DNA of 64,000 nt from Haloarcula rubra (GTDB lineage Archaea > Halobacteriota > Halobacteria > Halobacteriales > Haloarculaceae). The notes under the pieces were generated by a model. The model ran no database searches. It was not told the DNA's origin and was given only the letters and a program-made list of their open reading frames with translations. Where the stretch lies: contig NZ_RKLR01000009.1 of NCBI RefSeq assembly GCF_019599465.1, forward strand, positions 62,001-126,000. The letters run 5' to 3'. Numbering within the stretch: the first letter of the stretch is position 1; the number at the start of each line of letters is the position of its first letter. Shown here piece after piece: positions 34,544 to 46,722 of this stretch. Made by a program: the position numbers and the translations under genes.

Positions 34544-35842
34544 TCACACGCCATCGATTTCGGAGCGAATAGTCTCACGCTCGAAGTAGAGGATTTCCAG
34601 TCCCAGGAGGACGACCGTCACAACGAGAACCACACTGAAGACGGCGGGTTCCATCATGGCGAGGTGGTACACTAACGAAGGGAAGAACAGTACTGCACCC
34701 ACCACGCCGACGGCGGGGAGGGTCCCTGTGCGAAGCCCCGCTCGATGCCTGAACGCGAGGAAACTCATCGACCCAAAGACGGTGATGAAGGCAAGCGACG
34801 CGAACGACGTGATTCCCTGAAGACTACCGTAGGCGGTGAACGCGGCCGTTATCAGGCCCAAGACGAGAAGTGTTCGCGTAGGAGCACCGTCGGCATCGGC
34901 ATCTCCGATCCGGTCGGGAAGTAGGTCGTCTTCAAGCATTCCCGTCGCAAAGTGGGCCGCCGAGAACAGCGTGGCGTTGATCGCGCTCCCAGTCGAGAAC
35001 AGTGCCGCCACGGAAATGAGGATGAACCCCATCTGCCCCATGAACGGTTCGGCCGCGATGGCGAGTGACACCTCGGGGTTCGCGGCGATCGTTTCGGGCC
35101 GAAGCAGACTCGTCGTGACGACTGCCACGAGGACGTACAGCCCAAGAGACGCGGGAATTGAGAAATAGATCGCCTGCGGGATGGTCGTCCGGGCGTTCCG
35201 AAGACTTCCCTCGTCGTAAAAGAGTAGCTGCCAACCCTGAAAGGCGACGAACGAGAGGGCGGCGGACATGAGCAACCCGCCCGTCGCAACGGAGGAGAAC
35301 CCGGTCGTCAACTGTCCTGTCCGCGCTCCAAAATAGAACCCCCACACACCGAAAATGAGGAGAATCCCGACCTTTGCCGCGACGAGGAGCACCTCGGTCA
35401 CGCCACTCGCCCGGGCGCCGAGGACGTTCAGCAGTACAAACCCCAGGACGCTGAGAACCGACACGACGGGGCGGAGTGGAACCCCGAGGGCTGTTTCGAC
35501 GCCGAGAAGTTTCGTCGCGAAACTACCGAATGCGAACGCGTACATTCCCATCGACCCGATATAGCCGAACAGAAGCGTCCAGCCGACCATCCCAGCGACC
35601 GTCGTCGACTCACCGAACTCCTGTAAGAAACTGACCGAGCCGCCGGACACGTCGCCAAGCCGCTGGAGACGAACGTACGAGTAGCCAGCGCAGAACGCGA
35701 CGACACCGCCGCCGGTAAAGGCGAGCCACGCCGCAGGCCCCGACATTTCCGCAACGACGCCAAGTACGGCGAAGATCCCACCTCCGATCATACCCCCGAG
35801 CGCAATCGAGACTGCACCGAGACGGCCCAGCTTCTCGCTCAT
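34544..35842 (-). CDS. APC-superfamily amino acid permease
   Basis: A 432-residue transporter with 12 helices. The N-terminal GAVSIALGGMIGGGIFAVLG is the APC substrate motif, and LSFVAFQGWQLLFYDEGSLRNA is the TM6 region. The shortened C terminus is normal for haloarchaeal members. Substrate unknown. The genes on both sides are unrelated. Confidence 0.92.
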   Translation of the reverse strand: MSEKLGRLGAVSIALGGMIGGGIFAVLGVVAEMSGPAAWLAFTGGGVVAFCAGYSYVRLQRLGDVSGGSVSFLQEFGESTTVAGMVGWTLLFGYIGSMGMYAFAFGSFATKLLGVETALGVPLRPVVSVLSVLGFVLLNVLGARASGVTEVLLVAAKVGILLIFGVWGFYFGARTGQLTTGFSSVATGGLLMSAALSFVAFQGWQLLFYDEGSLRNARTTIPQAIYFSIPASLGLYVLVAVVTTSLLRPETIAANPEVSLAIAAEPFMGQMGFILISVAALFSTGSAINATLFSAAHFATGMLEDDLLPDRIGDADADGAPTRTLLVLGLITAAFTAYGSLQGITSFASLAFITVFGSMSFLAFRHRAGLRTGTLPAVGVVGAVLFFPSLVYHLAMMEPAVFSVVLVVTVVLLGLEILYFERETIRSEIDGV

Positions 35843-35934
35843 CGTCTCTCCGTTGGGGTGCCATCTTTAGACGTCTTGTCGTTACGAATCCAAACCACCT
35901 CAGCCCGGGGAGTAGAAACCGTCTGCTTCCATGC

Positions 35935-36234
35935 TCAGGTTCGGAAGAGCGAGTAGAACCACGCTTCAGTGTCCGGATGGAGACCGTTATGGACTGTCCG
36001 GACCGCCGCAGCGATTGATACTGCGAAGATAGCGTGAAGAAGATGTGTCGGAACCCAGCCGACCACTACCGCACTCGCCCCGAGGACGGCAGCACAGAGC
36101 GCTCCAACGCCGATTCTGAAAAAGAACGGGCGCTGAATCACCAACACGGTGTCCCCGTAGAGCAGGATGTAACAAAGGAACGCAAGCCCACTAGCGACGA
36201 CTGCCGAGAGTAACGAGAACAGGAGTGCCGTCAT
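35935..36234 (-). CDS. small membrane protein
   Basis: A 99-residue protein with three helices and no recognised motif. Its ATG shares ATGA with the stop of the upstream gene (36231-36234), so the two form an operon. Function unknown. Confidence 0.7.
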   Translation of the reverse strand: MTALLFSLLSAVVASGLAFLCYILLYGDTVLVIQRPFFFRIGVGALCAAVLGASAVVVGWVPTHLLHAIFAVSIAAAVRTVHNGLHPDTEAWFYSLFRT

Positions 36235-36530
36235 CGGGGGTCTCCCTCGGAATATCTAAGGCGCGGGTGAATGTATCCGAGTGCGCCGAGTACGGCCACG
36301 AGACTAAGGAGAGCACCGGTTTCCACTGCAGCGAGCAGACCATGCGGAAGCGGCGTGAGCATCCCGAGATGGGCGATCCCGAACAGTAACCCAACGAGCG
36401 GTACGCCAACGAGTAGGTGCCCATATATTCCCTCGTACTGGTGCCAGATAGCGGGCGTTTTGCTCACTGTGTACACGGTGCTCGCGAGAACGATACCCGT
36501 CACGAGAAGTTCACTGAAGGACGTGTGCAT
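36231..36530 (-). CDS. small membrane protein
   Basis: A 99-residue protein from ATG 36530 (36557 adds nine residues) with three helices. HLLVGVPLVGLLFGIAHLG is the middle helix. It pairs with the 35935 gene. Upstream lies the region with two metal-motif copies that is shared with the YHS permease. Confidence 0.68.
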   Translation of the reverse strand: MHTSFSELLVTGIVLASTVYTVSKTPAIWHQYEGIYGHLLVGVPLVGLLFGIAHLGMLTPLPHGLLAAVETGALLSLVAVLGALGYIHPRLRYSEGDPR

Positions 36531-36588
36531 ACGGCTATCCTCCCCCGCCAGCCACAAGTCAATTACTCCGCACCCGAAGTGGCGTATC

Positions 36589-36636
36589 CCTTGATTCCAA
36601 ATTCCACTAGGGTTGTGACGCCGGTATCCAAAGGAT
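36589..36636. promoter_or_regulatory. candidate metal-regulon motif, copy 3, plus ATCCAAAGGAT
   Basis: CCTTGATTCCAA (36589-36600) resembles the copZ element, and 26 nt further ATCCAAAGGAT (36626-36636) is palindromic. They are 76-123 nt upstream of the YHS permease gene at 36712. Confidence 0.42.
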
Positions 36637-36711
36637 CACAAACGAAATATCCCACAGATGTAGCCACAACCGCATTAGGAGAGGAGCCCCTAGATGTAGG
36701 CCACCAAGACA

Positions 36712-38046
36712 ATGGACAGATCAGATTACGCGATCCTCTCGGTCATCGCCGTAATCACCGTCGCCATCGGCATCGTCACGACGACGAAACCGCTCGGGAC
36801 GTTCGTCGTGGAGAGCACGAGGCAGGCCGCGACGACGACCGCCGCGATGGCGTGGATCACCTGGTGGGCGCTCGTCATCGGGTTCGCTATCGCCGGCGGC
36901 GTCGAGGCATGGGTCTCGACCCAGCAAATCTCGGAGCTGCTCGAAGGCCACGGACCCCGCTCCATCGGCCTCGCGACGTTCTTCGGGTTCGTCTCCTCGT
37001 CGTGTTCGTACTCGGCGATCGCCACGGCGAAGAACCTCTACAAGAAGGGGGCGTCCGCGGCGGCGGCGCTGGCGGCGTTCCAGTTCGCCTCGACGAATCT
37101 CGTCATCGAAATCGGCATCGTCATCTGGCTGCTGCTGGGCTGGGAGTTTCTGCTGGCCGACGTGGTCGGTGGCCTGCTCCTCATCGGCCTGATGTCGGTT
37201 GGCTTCGTCTACGTCGTCCCCGACAAGATCCTCGACGAAGCACGCGAGAACGTCACCGACGACGAGGGCATCACTGTCCAAGACCCGGTCTGTGGAATGG
37301 AGGTCGACCCTGAGGAAACCGACTACTCCATCGAGCACGAGGGCCAGACGTATTACTTCTGCTCGCAGTCCTGCAAGGACTCCTTCGACCCGGAGGAAGC
37401 GAACACGTCGATTCCGGAAAAGGCGACCTCGTGGTCGGGGTGGAAATCGCTCGCGGACAAACAGTGGAAGGAGTGGGCGATGCTGTGGGACGAGATCGCC
37501 ATCGGGTTCATCTTCGCCGGCCTCATCGCCGGGTTCATCCCCGAGTCGGTCTGGACGAGCGTCTTCTCCGGAGCCGTATTCGGTTTGCCGGTGTACGTCC
37601 TCTGGACGGCCGCGCTGGGTGCGATCATCGGCGTCGTCACCTTCGTCTGCTCGGTCGGGAACGTCCCGTTCGGGACCGTCCTCTGGACGCGCGGGCTCCC
37701 CTTCGGCTCGGTGCTCTCGTACATCTTCGCGGACCTCATCGTTCCGCCGATCATGAAAGCCTACGACGAGTACTACGGGACGACCTTCGCGGCGGTACTC
37801 AGTCTGATGATCTTCGTCACCGCCGTTATCGCCGGGTTCGTGGTTCACTTCCTGTTCCTGGGCCTGGGCCTCATCCCGTCGCGGGCCTCCGCGCAGATCG
37901 CCGAAGTGTCCATCGAGCTCAACTACAAGCTCGTGTTGAACGTCCTCGCGACGGCGTTCTTCGCGTTCCTCTACTGGCTCCACAACCAGGATTCGGTGGC
38001 TGGTGGGGAACGCGGTGACGAGAGACATGCGGCAATGACGGACTGA
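36712..38046 (+). CDS. permease (DUF318/ArsP-like) with YHS insert
   Basis: A 444-residue protein with about eight helices in two halves. FFGFVSSSCSYSAIA and FVCSVGNVPFGTVLW are the paired permease signatures with Cys. Between them, residues about 190-225, is a YHS domain: DPVCGMEVDPEE, then TYYFCSQSCKDSF. The family includes organoarsenic and heavy-metal effluxers. The YHS probably captures metal at the cytosolic face. The paralogue at 49397 has the same plan with two YHS domains. Confidence 0.88.
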   Translation: MDRSDYAILSVIAVITVAIGIVTTTKPLGTFVVESTRQAATTTAAMAWITWWALVIGFAIAGGVEAWVSTQQISELLEGHGPRSIGLATFFGFVSSSCSYSAIATAKNLYKKGASAAAALAAFQFASTNLVIEIGIVIWLLLGWEFLLADVVGGLLLIGLMSVGFVYVVPDKILDEARENVTDDEGITVQDPVCGMEVDPEETDYSIEHEGQTYYFCSQSCKDSFDPEEANTSIPEKATSWSGWKSLADKQWKEWAMLWDEIAIGFIFAGLIAGFIPESVWTSVFSGAVFGLPVYVLWTAALGAIIGVVTFVCSVGNVPFGTVLWTRGLPFGSVLSYIFADLIVPPIMKAYDEYYGTTFAAVLSLMIFVTAVIAGFVVHFLFLGLGLIPSRASAQIAEVSIELNYKLVLNVLATAFFAFLYWLHNQDSVAGGERGDERHAAMTD

Positions 38047-38216
38047 CGGGTATCTACCTTCTCACGTAGTTCACAATATGAATTTCGTCTATCAATAATT
38101 CGACGACACAGACAAGGAACATCTACGGTGTCGGGCAATTAATCCCTGACTCCCTTTCACTGCCCAACCACAGTTTCGATACGAATACCATTCATTCCAG
38201 AGCGGTCTCGTCGAAG

Positions 38217-38897
38217 TCATGGGTCTTTGAGATCGTCACTGCTGCTACGAGACTCAGCCACGAGATCGCGCCACTGCTCCCAGCGGGGGATAAACATCGG
38301 CACTTTGCGCTGATAAGTGCGGTAGTCCTCACCGAATGTATCGATCATATCACGCTCTTCTCTCCGTGCAAGCCACGTAAAAATCACAACGACGAGCGGA
38401 AATAGAGCGACAGAGAAGATTGTCGGCCAGTGAATGATGCCCTCGCCAAACAGAGCGATGAACAGACCGGTGTATTGTGGATGGCGGACGTACCTGTAAA
38501 GCCCGTCTGTGACCAGTCGGTCGTCCTGTCGGGCACGATAGACTTGTCGCCATCCCTGAGCAAACAGGCCGATGCCGACAAACGCCACAGCGTAGCCGAG
38601 GAGCATTGATACGAACATACCCGTTTCGCCAAACCCGATCAGTGTAGACCAGAGATTGGTACTGACGTACTCGCGGTCCAGACCGAAAAACCGGACCAGC
38701 AGATAGATCGTCAGTGGAAACCCGTACATCTCCGCATATAATGCGATGATGAACGCCTGTACCACTCCTGCGCCGACCCACTCCCGCCAGCTGTCAGGAG
38801 CGAAGTACCGATAGAAGAACCAAGAAACGACGACAATGAAGATAATCGCGAGGCCCCAAGCACCGGGATTCGTAATAGTGGTATCTATTGATGACAC
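38217..38897 (-). CDS. isoprenylcysteine methyltransferase-like protein
   Basis: A 226-residue protein with five to six helices, the ICMT core LVTDGLYRYVRHPQYTGLFI, then EERDMIDTFGEDYRTYQRKV. It lies 6 nt downstream of the DoxX gene (38904-39458) and is probably co-transcribed. It could methylate a lipid or a thiol. It is longer than the ICMT-like protein at 24376. Confidence 0.87.
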   Translation of the reverse strand: MSSIDTTITNPGAWGLAIIFIVVVSWFFYRYFAPDSWREWVGAGVVQAFIIALYAEMYGFPLTIYLLVRFFGLDREYVSTNLWSTLIGFGETGMFVSMLLGYAVAFVGIGLFAQGWRQVYRARQDDRLVTDGLYRYVRHPQYTGLFIALFGEGIIHWPTIFSVALFPLVVVIFTWLARREERDMIDTFGEDYRTYQRKVPMFIPRWEQWRDLVAESRSSSDDLKDP

Positions 38898-38903
38898 GCT
38901 TAC

Positions 38904-39458
38904 TTACCCGAGTAGATACTGAGTCCAGGGATGCCGTTCGACAAGCGGCACTCCACCAACCTCGTACTGTTCAATGTACGCGTCAAGGCCGAGTATCCGT
39001 CCCGCACCGAACGCGGCGACTGAGAGGAACACGAGCATGTACGCGAAATCACCGTTGATGTAGCCATGTGTGACATCCCAGTTGCCGAAATAGAACATGA
39101 GCATCATAAATGCCCCCCAGAACGCAGCGAGCCGAGTGAGGGCACCGAACAACAACCCGAGGCCGATAAGCAGCTCTCCCCACGGTACTGCAACGTTCAC
39201 GAAGTCAACAAACCACGGCGTGTTCCCCATCGCGACGAACAGATCAGCGAGTGGACTCCCGCTATTCGGAACGGCCCCGGTGAGATATCCACCGGCAGTA
39301 AAACTCCCCGAGAGGACCTTGTCGAGACCACTCTGGAAGAACGCCAGTCCCATCATCAACCGAAGCGCGAAGATAAACCAGACACTCAACGTGTGTAGTC
39401 GACCGCTTGCGGTGAACCCCCCGATCGTACTTTCTAATTGGACTTCTTGAGATGCCAT
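38904..39458 (-). CDS. DoxX-family membrane protein (second copy)
   Basis: A 184-residue paralogue of the protein at 15892, with the same four helices, PWGELLIGLGLLFG, MMLMFYFGNWD and the C-terminal YIEQYEVGG. It is coupled to an ICMT-like methyltransferase. No HTH module or SHOCT gene is next to this copy. Confidence 0.9.
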   Translation of the reverse strand: MASQEVQLESTIGGFTASGRLHTLSVWFIFALRLMMGLAFFQSGLDKVLSGSFTAGGYLTGAVPNSGSPLADLFVAMGNTPWFVDFVNVAVPWGELLIGLGLLFGALTRLAAFWGAFMMLMFYFGNWDVTHGYINGDFAYMLVFLSVAAFGAGRILGLDAYIEQYEVGGVPLVERHPWTQYLLG

Positions 39459-39553
39459 ATCGTGCTAATTCCCGGGAAGGTGTTATAAAATCGCGGTGGG
39501 ATCTCGCCATACCGGAATAGAGAGCCCTTTTCGGGGTGATCTCTCCGATATCG

Positions 39554-40810
39554 TCATACTGGCTGAATAGTATCGTATTCCCAGGCGTCTGTGACGGCGG
39601 CATACGTCTGCTTGATTACAGCCGGGTTGGAGAAGATCCGAGCAGCCACCCGTGGATGCCCCAAGAAGCGACGAAGAACCGCCCGTGGGGATCGATCGAT
39701 GTCTTCGATGTCGATTCCAGACACCACTTGGACGGCATCACCGAGAACGGTCATCTGACGCGTCTCGACGAGGTGCCGCATAATCCGGGCGAGCAGGTAC
39801 TCCCCTTTCATCGTCCGATAGAGTCGGTCTGGATACTCCTGAAGGCTTCCCTCCGCCGTCAACTTGGCTGCGAGATACGACGACTGAATTGCTTGCGAGA
39901 TCCCCTTCCCGGTCAGCCGATTCGCGAGTCCAGCCGCATCCCCGACACGAACGACGGGCCACTCAGGTAGATAGGTCAGCGCAGGATCGAGATTCGGTCC
40001 TTCGGGGATGATAGCGATATTCGTCTGACTCCGAGATGGTATCGGCCAGCCGTTTCGTTCGCACGCCGCCTCAAATTCGGCTATGTAATCGGCTGGGCGT
40101 TCGCTCTCAGTCCACCCGATGCCGATGTTTGCCCGCTCGGGCGATTTCGAGAACGCCCACGCGTACCCGGTATAGCCCTCAAGAACGATCTGGCTATTCG
40201 GGTAGAGATCTGAAAAGTCGCCCTCCACGTCAGCATTGAGGGCGATCATCCGACCCGCGTACTCGTCCGTTCTCCCTCGAACTTTGCTGGTAATCGACGG
40301 TTGGCCAGTCGCGTCGACCAAGAGGTCGTATTTATCGGCCAACGTCCGGAACTCCGCCTTCGTGATCTGGTGGTTCTCGTGAATCGAAACGCCCTTTTCA
40401 GCGAGGCGTTCGGACCATCGTCGTTCAACGATGTTTCGGTCGGTGATGTACGTATCGGAGGCCGGGAATCTCCCACTCCCGGTGTGCTGTCTGCTGGATG
40501 TCGTTCCGTCGTAGATATCCACACGTAACTCCGGAAGAGCATTGACGAACCCATTCGCCGACATCGAACGGAGTGGAATCTTCGAGACGGCCGTCATCGC
40601 TTCCCCACAGTTGACTCGTTTGTCGTCGTACGACTGACGTTCGAAAAGGTCTACTTCGAAACCTCGCTTGGAAAAGCCTTCAGCAGCGGCGAGACCGCCG
40701 ACTGCTCCACCGAGTACTGCCACGCGTTGGATTCGCGGTAACGGTTCAGACGACTGCTGTGAGCGAGAGTGGAAACTTTCAGATCGTGAAGTGGTTGTCT
40801 CTAATACCAT
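39554..40810 (-). CDS. FAD-dependent geranylgeranyl reductase-like oxidoreductase
   Basis: A 418-residue protein with FAD-binding VAVLGGAVGGLAAAE, VDLFER, YDLLVDATG, and the second FAD motif VVRVGDAAGLANRLTGKGI. The reductase family saturates isoprenoid chains or modifies related lipids. The middle domain is shorter than in canonical archaeal GGR, so the substrate could differ. A single gene between the DoxX pair and aconitase. Confidence 0.88.
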   Translation of the reverse strand: MVLETTTSRSESFHSRSQQSSEPLPRIQRVAVLGGAVGGLAAAEGFSKRGFEVDLFERQSYDDKRVNCGEAMTAVSKIPLRSMSANGFVNALPELRVDIYDGTTSSRQHTGSGRFPASDTYITDRNIVERRWSERLAEKGVSIHENHQITKAEFRTLADKYDLLVDATGQPSITSKVRGRTDEYAGRMIALNADVEGDFSDLYPNSQIVLEGYTGYAWAFSKSPERANIGIGWTESERPADYIAEFEAACERNGWPIPSRSQTNIAIIPEGPNLDPALTYLPEWPVVRVGDAAGLANRLTGKGISQAIQSSYLAAKLTAEGSLQEYPDRLYRTMKGEYLLARIMRHLVETRQMTVLGDAVQVVSGIDIEDIDRSPRAVLRRFLGHPRVAARIFSNPAVIKQTYAAVTDAWEYDTIQPV

Positions 40811-40833
40811 TTGTCACTCAGGATAGTTGCCCC

Positions 40834-43614
<2,781 letters not shown>

Positions 43615-43715
43615 ACCCTGAGCTACGGCGACCCGGCTCTTGAATCGTTTCCCGTGGGCGATCTGACGACTGGATCATCGCTCCCATGGATTTCGTCGGC
43701 CGTGGGGCGCTCCGG

Positions 43716-44450
43716 TCACAGAATCCGGTCGAGTGCATCTGTAATCGAGGGAGATTCGACGATTCGGAACCCTTGAACAGCCACGTCCGTCGGTTCGCCC
43801 GCCGGGACGATCAGCTCCCGTGCGCCGACTGCTCGCGCCGCGCGGGCTTTCGTCTCGATCCCGCCGACGGGGAGCAACGTGCCCTCGTCGTCGACGATCC
43901 CCGTGATGAGCGTCTCCTGTGAGAGTGACTCCTGACGGAAGCTGGCGACGAGTGCGACGGTGAGACCGGCCTCCCAGCTCTTCCCGCGGAGTGCGAGTAC
44001 ACCAGAGGCGGGGGGCTCGAACGTGACGTGCGTCGCCGTGTTGGTGAGCGACCCCCCTGTGAGACGTGTGGCCGTCTCCCTCGCCTCTCGGAGCGCGAGC
44101 TGGAGGTCGTGACGGATTTCGATCCCGTTCAGGTTCACGAACAGCTCACCCTCCCCGTCGGTGAACTCCACCTCGAACGGGACGATGAGACCGTCACCGA
44201 AGCTGTCGACCGCTGGAAGATAGTAGCGTGTTGTCGCGGGAAGCGTGGCCCCACCCGCAAGCGTCGCCAGCGACTGAAAACCCTCCCCCGCTCGCGTTAG
44301 ACCGAGAACCACCCCAGCGCCGCCGACGCTCCCCAGGCCGAGTCCTGCGAGGAACCCCCGCCGTGACAGAATTGTCTCTTCCACCCGTCCTACAACGTCT
44401 CTTTCCGTATCGGACGGGCGAGAGACGGACGCGGAGTCATCGGTGGGCAT
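43716..44450 (-). CDS. exported Lon-like (S16) protease domain protein
   Basis: A 244-residue protein from ATG 44450 (an in-frame ATG 14 codons upstream, and another at 44591, are less likely). A Tat-type leader, ILSRRGFLAGLGLGS, is followed by a Lon proteolytic-fold domain. The Ser in GKSWEAG and the Lys in VGGIETKARAA match the Ser-Lys dyad. There is no ATPase domain. Other Lon-like haloarchaeal proteins of this type are membrane-linked; here the twin-Arg suggests export. It faces a CPBP-type gene across 143 nt. Confidence 0.82.
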   Translation of the reverse strand: MPTDDSASVSRPSDTERDVVGRVEETILSRRGFLAGLGLGSVGGAGVVLGLTRAGEGFQSLATLAGGATLPATTRYYLPAVDSFGDGLIVPFEVEFTDGEGELFVNLNGIEIRHDLQLALREARETATRLTGGSLTNTATHVTFEPPASGVLALRGKSWEAGLTVALVASFRQESLSQETLITGIVDDEGTLLPVGGIETKARAARAVGARELIVPAGEPTDVAVQGFRIVESPSITDALDRIL

Positions 44451-44593
44451 AGCAGTATGGTGCGTGGCTACGCTGGGTTCCCGTGGTACCATGTAACAGG
44501 GGTGCAGTAATAAAGGCTCTTCGTGTACGCGTTTCGAACGGGTACGCCTATTTCGGTGCACGCTGACGTATAGACACTGTCTCGTCACCACTC

Positions 44594-45127
44594 ATGACGC
44601 TCCAGTATCGGTCACTGGTCGGGCTCGTGGGCGTGAGCAGCGTCGTGACCGGGGTTGGCGTGTGGATCGCCTACCAGTTCGAACTTCTCTTGCTCGGAGT
44701 GACGACCGTCGCGACCTGGACACTTCTGGTCGGACTCGTCGAGGAGGCATTTGTCCGGTTCGTCCCATTGATACTTGTCTTCTACGGCTGGAGTTACTGG
44801 CGAGGCCAGCTCCTCTCGAAGACCGAGGGGTTGCTCGCGACCGTGGCTTCCGGGCTGACCGTTGCGCTCCTCGAACTCGTGCTCAAACTCGAGTACCTGT
44901 CGCGGCTGGAGGCGACAGTCCAGTTCGACTCGCTCGTGCTCCCGCTGGTGTTCGTTCACCTGCCGTTCGCGTTACTCGCCGGGCGGTTCGCGTACGCGCT
45001 CGGCGAGCGGATTCACGGCTCCGACGACATCGGGCTCCCATCACTCTCTCGGCGAACCCTGGCGGCACTCGTGCTCGGGTATCTCGCCCTCGCGTTCGCC
45101 CACGTCGGGTACAATCTGCTCATCTGA
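44594..45127 (+). CDS. CPBP-type intramembrane protease-like protein
   Basis: A 177-residue protein with about six helices. It keeps two of the CPBP (Abi/CAAX-protease) motifs: EEAFVR (EExxxR) and the final HVGYN (HxxxN). The middle HLPFA could serve as motif 2. This suggests a metal-dependent intramembrane protease such as Rce1. It is convergent with the next gene by 8 nt overlap. Function unproven. Confidence 0.72.
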   Translation: MTLQYRSLVGLVGVSSVVTGVGVWIAYQFELLLLGVTTVATWTLLVGLVEEAFVRFVPLILVFYGWSYWRGQLLSKTEGLLATVASGLTVALLELVLKLEYLSRLEATVQFDSLVLPLVFVHLPFALLAGRFAYALGERIHGSDDIGLPSLSRRTLAALVLGYLALAFAHVGYNLLI

Positions 45128-45545
45128 GAGCCGCTCGAACAGAGGGGAGTACTGCAAGACCGACGATCACCACACCCTGGACGAGGTGGGGATACTGCAA
45201 CCGTTTCCCGAATCCGATGACGATCCCTTCGACGAGAACCCAGACGACGAGCGCGACCCCGACGGCGATGGCCGCCGGCCACGCCCATCGTTTTCGACGG
45301 TAGAGACCGTACACGACGACCAGTGGGAACACACCGAGGATACTGAAGAGGACAACCCCGGGGACCAGATAGCTCTCGAACGGGGAGCCAGCCAGAAGCG
45401 TCGGCGAGATTCCAATAAGCCGCCCCGAGGGAGCGAGGATGAACTGGCCGCCGCCGGCGAGTCCCGACACGCCGAGCACACCAATCGTCGCGATGAGTGC
45501 CCAGAGCGCGAGTGGTCGATCTTGGTGCTGTGTTGAAATACCCAT
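45120..45545 (-). CDS. four-helix membrane protein
   Basis: A 141-residue protein with helices at about 13-33, 60-82, 88-108 and 118-136, and a basic C terminus. No family was recognised. It overlaps the 3' end of the CPBP-type gene by 8 nt on the opposite strand and ends 60 nt from the halocyanin gene. Confidence 0.68.
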   Translation of the reverse strand: MGISTQHQDRPLALWALIATIGVLGVSGLAGGGQFILAPSGRLIGISPTLLAGSPFESYLVPGVVLFSILGVFPLVVVYGLYRRKRWAWPAAIAVGVALVVWVLVEGIVIGFGKRLQYPHLVQGVVIVGLAVLPSVRAALR

Positions 45546-45605
45546 CCGTCGACGCTCCTCCGTCCTGATGAGAAGTGCTTGCTACGGTGGGAAAGCTATG
45601 TGGGT

Positions 45606-46253
45606 CTACTGGCTGTCCTCTTCGTGGTCGTCGCCGAGTGCCGTCCGAATCATCCCGTTCAGCTCGTCGAGTTTCTCGCGGACGCGCTCGGGCTTGTCGG
45701 CCGGCGGCTCTTCGAGTGCGACCTGCTCGTGGGGGTCCGGCTCACCGACGATGACGCTACCGATCATCCCGAGGCTCTCGTGGGGCGTACAGTAGTAGTG
45801 GTAGACACCCTCGGTCTCGAAGGTGTGTTCGAACGTCGCACCCTGCTCGGAGACGATGCCGCTGTCCCACGTGGCTGCGCCGTCGGGGACGAGCTGGGGC
45901 TGGTCGTTGTCGGGGTGGTAGGCGGTCGTCGAGTGACTCCCACTCTCGTTGTTCCAGGTGACCGTTCCCCCGACGTTCACCCGCACGACGTGGGGCTCGA
46001 AGTGGTAGCCCCCGTCCTCGGTGATCATCCGCACCTCGGCCGTATCGGACGGTGCCCCGACTGCTTCGTCGTGGCCATCCTCGTCGTCGCTGTGACCGGA
46101 CTCCGTGCCGCCGTCGTCGTGGCCACTCTCGGTCGGCGTTCCGTTCGTCGCTCCGCCGTCGTTGTTCTGCGTTCCAGTGCACCCGGCAAGCCCAACGACT
46201 GCCGCACCGCCAGTCAGCTGGAGCATCCGTCGACGCGTGAGTGAATCGGTCAT
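45606..46253 (-). CDS. halocyanin-like blue copper protein (second copy)
   Basis: About 215 residues from ATG 46253 (46328 adds a non-matching leader). Tat-lipoprotein leader TRRRMLQLTGG, then VGLAGCTG, followed by a Gly/Asn/His-rich spacer with HDDGGTESGHSDDEDGHD. In the blue copper domain the ligands are His in GSHSTTAYH, Cys and His in YYCTPHESL, and Met in GMIG. It is an electron carrier or copper buffer at the membrane. It is divergent from the HTH gene at 46370. Confidence 0.92.
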   Translation of the reverse strand: MTDSLTRRRMLQLTGGAAVVGLAGCTGTQNNDGGATNGTPTESGHDDGGTESGHSDDEDGHDEAVGAPSDTAEVRMITEDGGYHFEPHVVRVNVGGTVTWNNESGSHSTTAYHPDNDQPQLVPDGAATWDSGIVSEQGATFEHTFETEGVYHYYCTPHESLGMIGSVIVGEPDPHEQVALEEPPADKPERVREKLDELNGMIRTALGDDHEEDSQ

Positions 46254-46261
46254 GGCATCGG

Positions 46262-46276
46262 TCACCTTACAGGTGA
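46262..46276. promoter_or_regulatory. 6+3+6 inverted repeat near the halocyanin start
   Basis: TCACCT-tac-AGGTGA is perfect and lies 9-23 nt upstream of the halocyanin ATG (46253, minus strand). Possible operator or leader hairpin. Confidence 0.35.
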
Positions 46277-46310
46277 ACCTACACGGTCTGGGCATATAGT
46301 CCGGAAAGCA

Positions 46311-46347
46311 GATTTGCTGGGTCAGCAAATCGGCGTTCCTTTATATA
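46311..46347 (+). promoter_or_regulatory. operator GATTTGCTG-GGT-CAGCAAATC and TATA box
   Basis: A perfect 9+3+9 inverted repeat (46311-46331) is followed by TTTATATA (46340-46347), about 26 nt before GTG 46370, so the transcript is probably leaderless. The core CTGGGTCAG matches CTGAGTCAG at 16509-16521 in front of the paralogous regulator. Likely self-operator, possibly also acting on the halocyanin. Confidence 0.65.
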
Positions 46348-46369
46348 CTCACCCACAACAACACGGACT

Positions 46370-46720
46370 GTGAGTGAGGAGCGAGACATCTCGGGGATTC
46401 TCGAAATCCTTGACGACGACTATGCACGCGCGATCCTCGAGGCGACTCGCCGAAAACAGCTGTCCGCCAAGGAACTCAGCGAAGAGTGTGACATGTCAGT
46501 CTCGACAGTTTCCAGACGGGTCAACACGTTACTGGAGTACGATCTGCTTATCGAGCGAACGCACGTTGATCCCGACGGTCATCATTACAGCGAATACGAA
46601 GCCCAACTCGACCGCGTCGAGGTCCAGCTCCTCGAATCAGGATTCGACGTCCGTATCGAACTTCGAGAAGACGCGCCCGACAGATTTGCTCGGTTGTGGA
46701 ACACAATGAGGACCGAATAA
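46370..46720 (+). CDS. winged-helix regulator (paralogue of 16564)
   Basis: A 116-residue protein starting at GTG 46370. ILEILDDDYARAIL, ECDMSVSTVSRRVNTL and RTHVDPDGHHY are shared with the 16564 protein. It is followed after 2 nt by two three-helix membrane proteins. The divergent gene is a halocyanin. Probably an autoregulated sensor; its ligand is unknown. Confidence 0.87.
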   Translation: MSEERDISGILEILDDDYARAILEATRRKQLSAKELSEECDMSVSTVSRRVNTLLEYDLLIERTHVDPDGHHYSEYEAQLDRVEVQLLESGFDVRIELREDAPDRFARLWNTMRTE

Positions 46721-46722
46721 CC

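Noticed and set aside
36721-38028. A 435-residue open frame on the minus strand
   Set aside because: It is antisense to the YHS permease, is extremely Arg/Asp-rich with no hydrophobic or domain pattern, and is the typical shadow of a high-GC gene.
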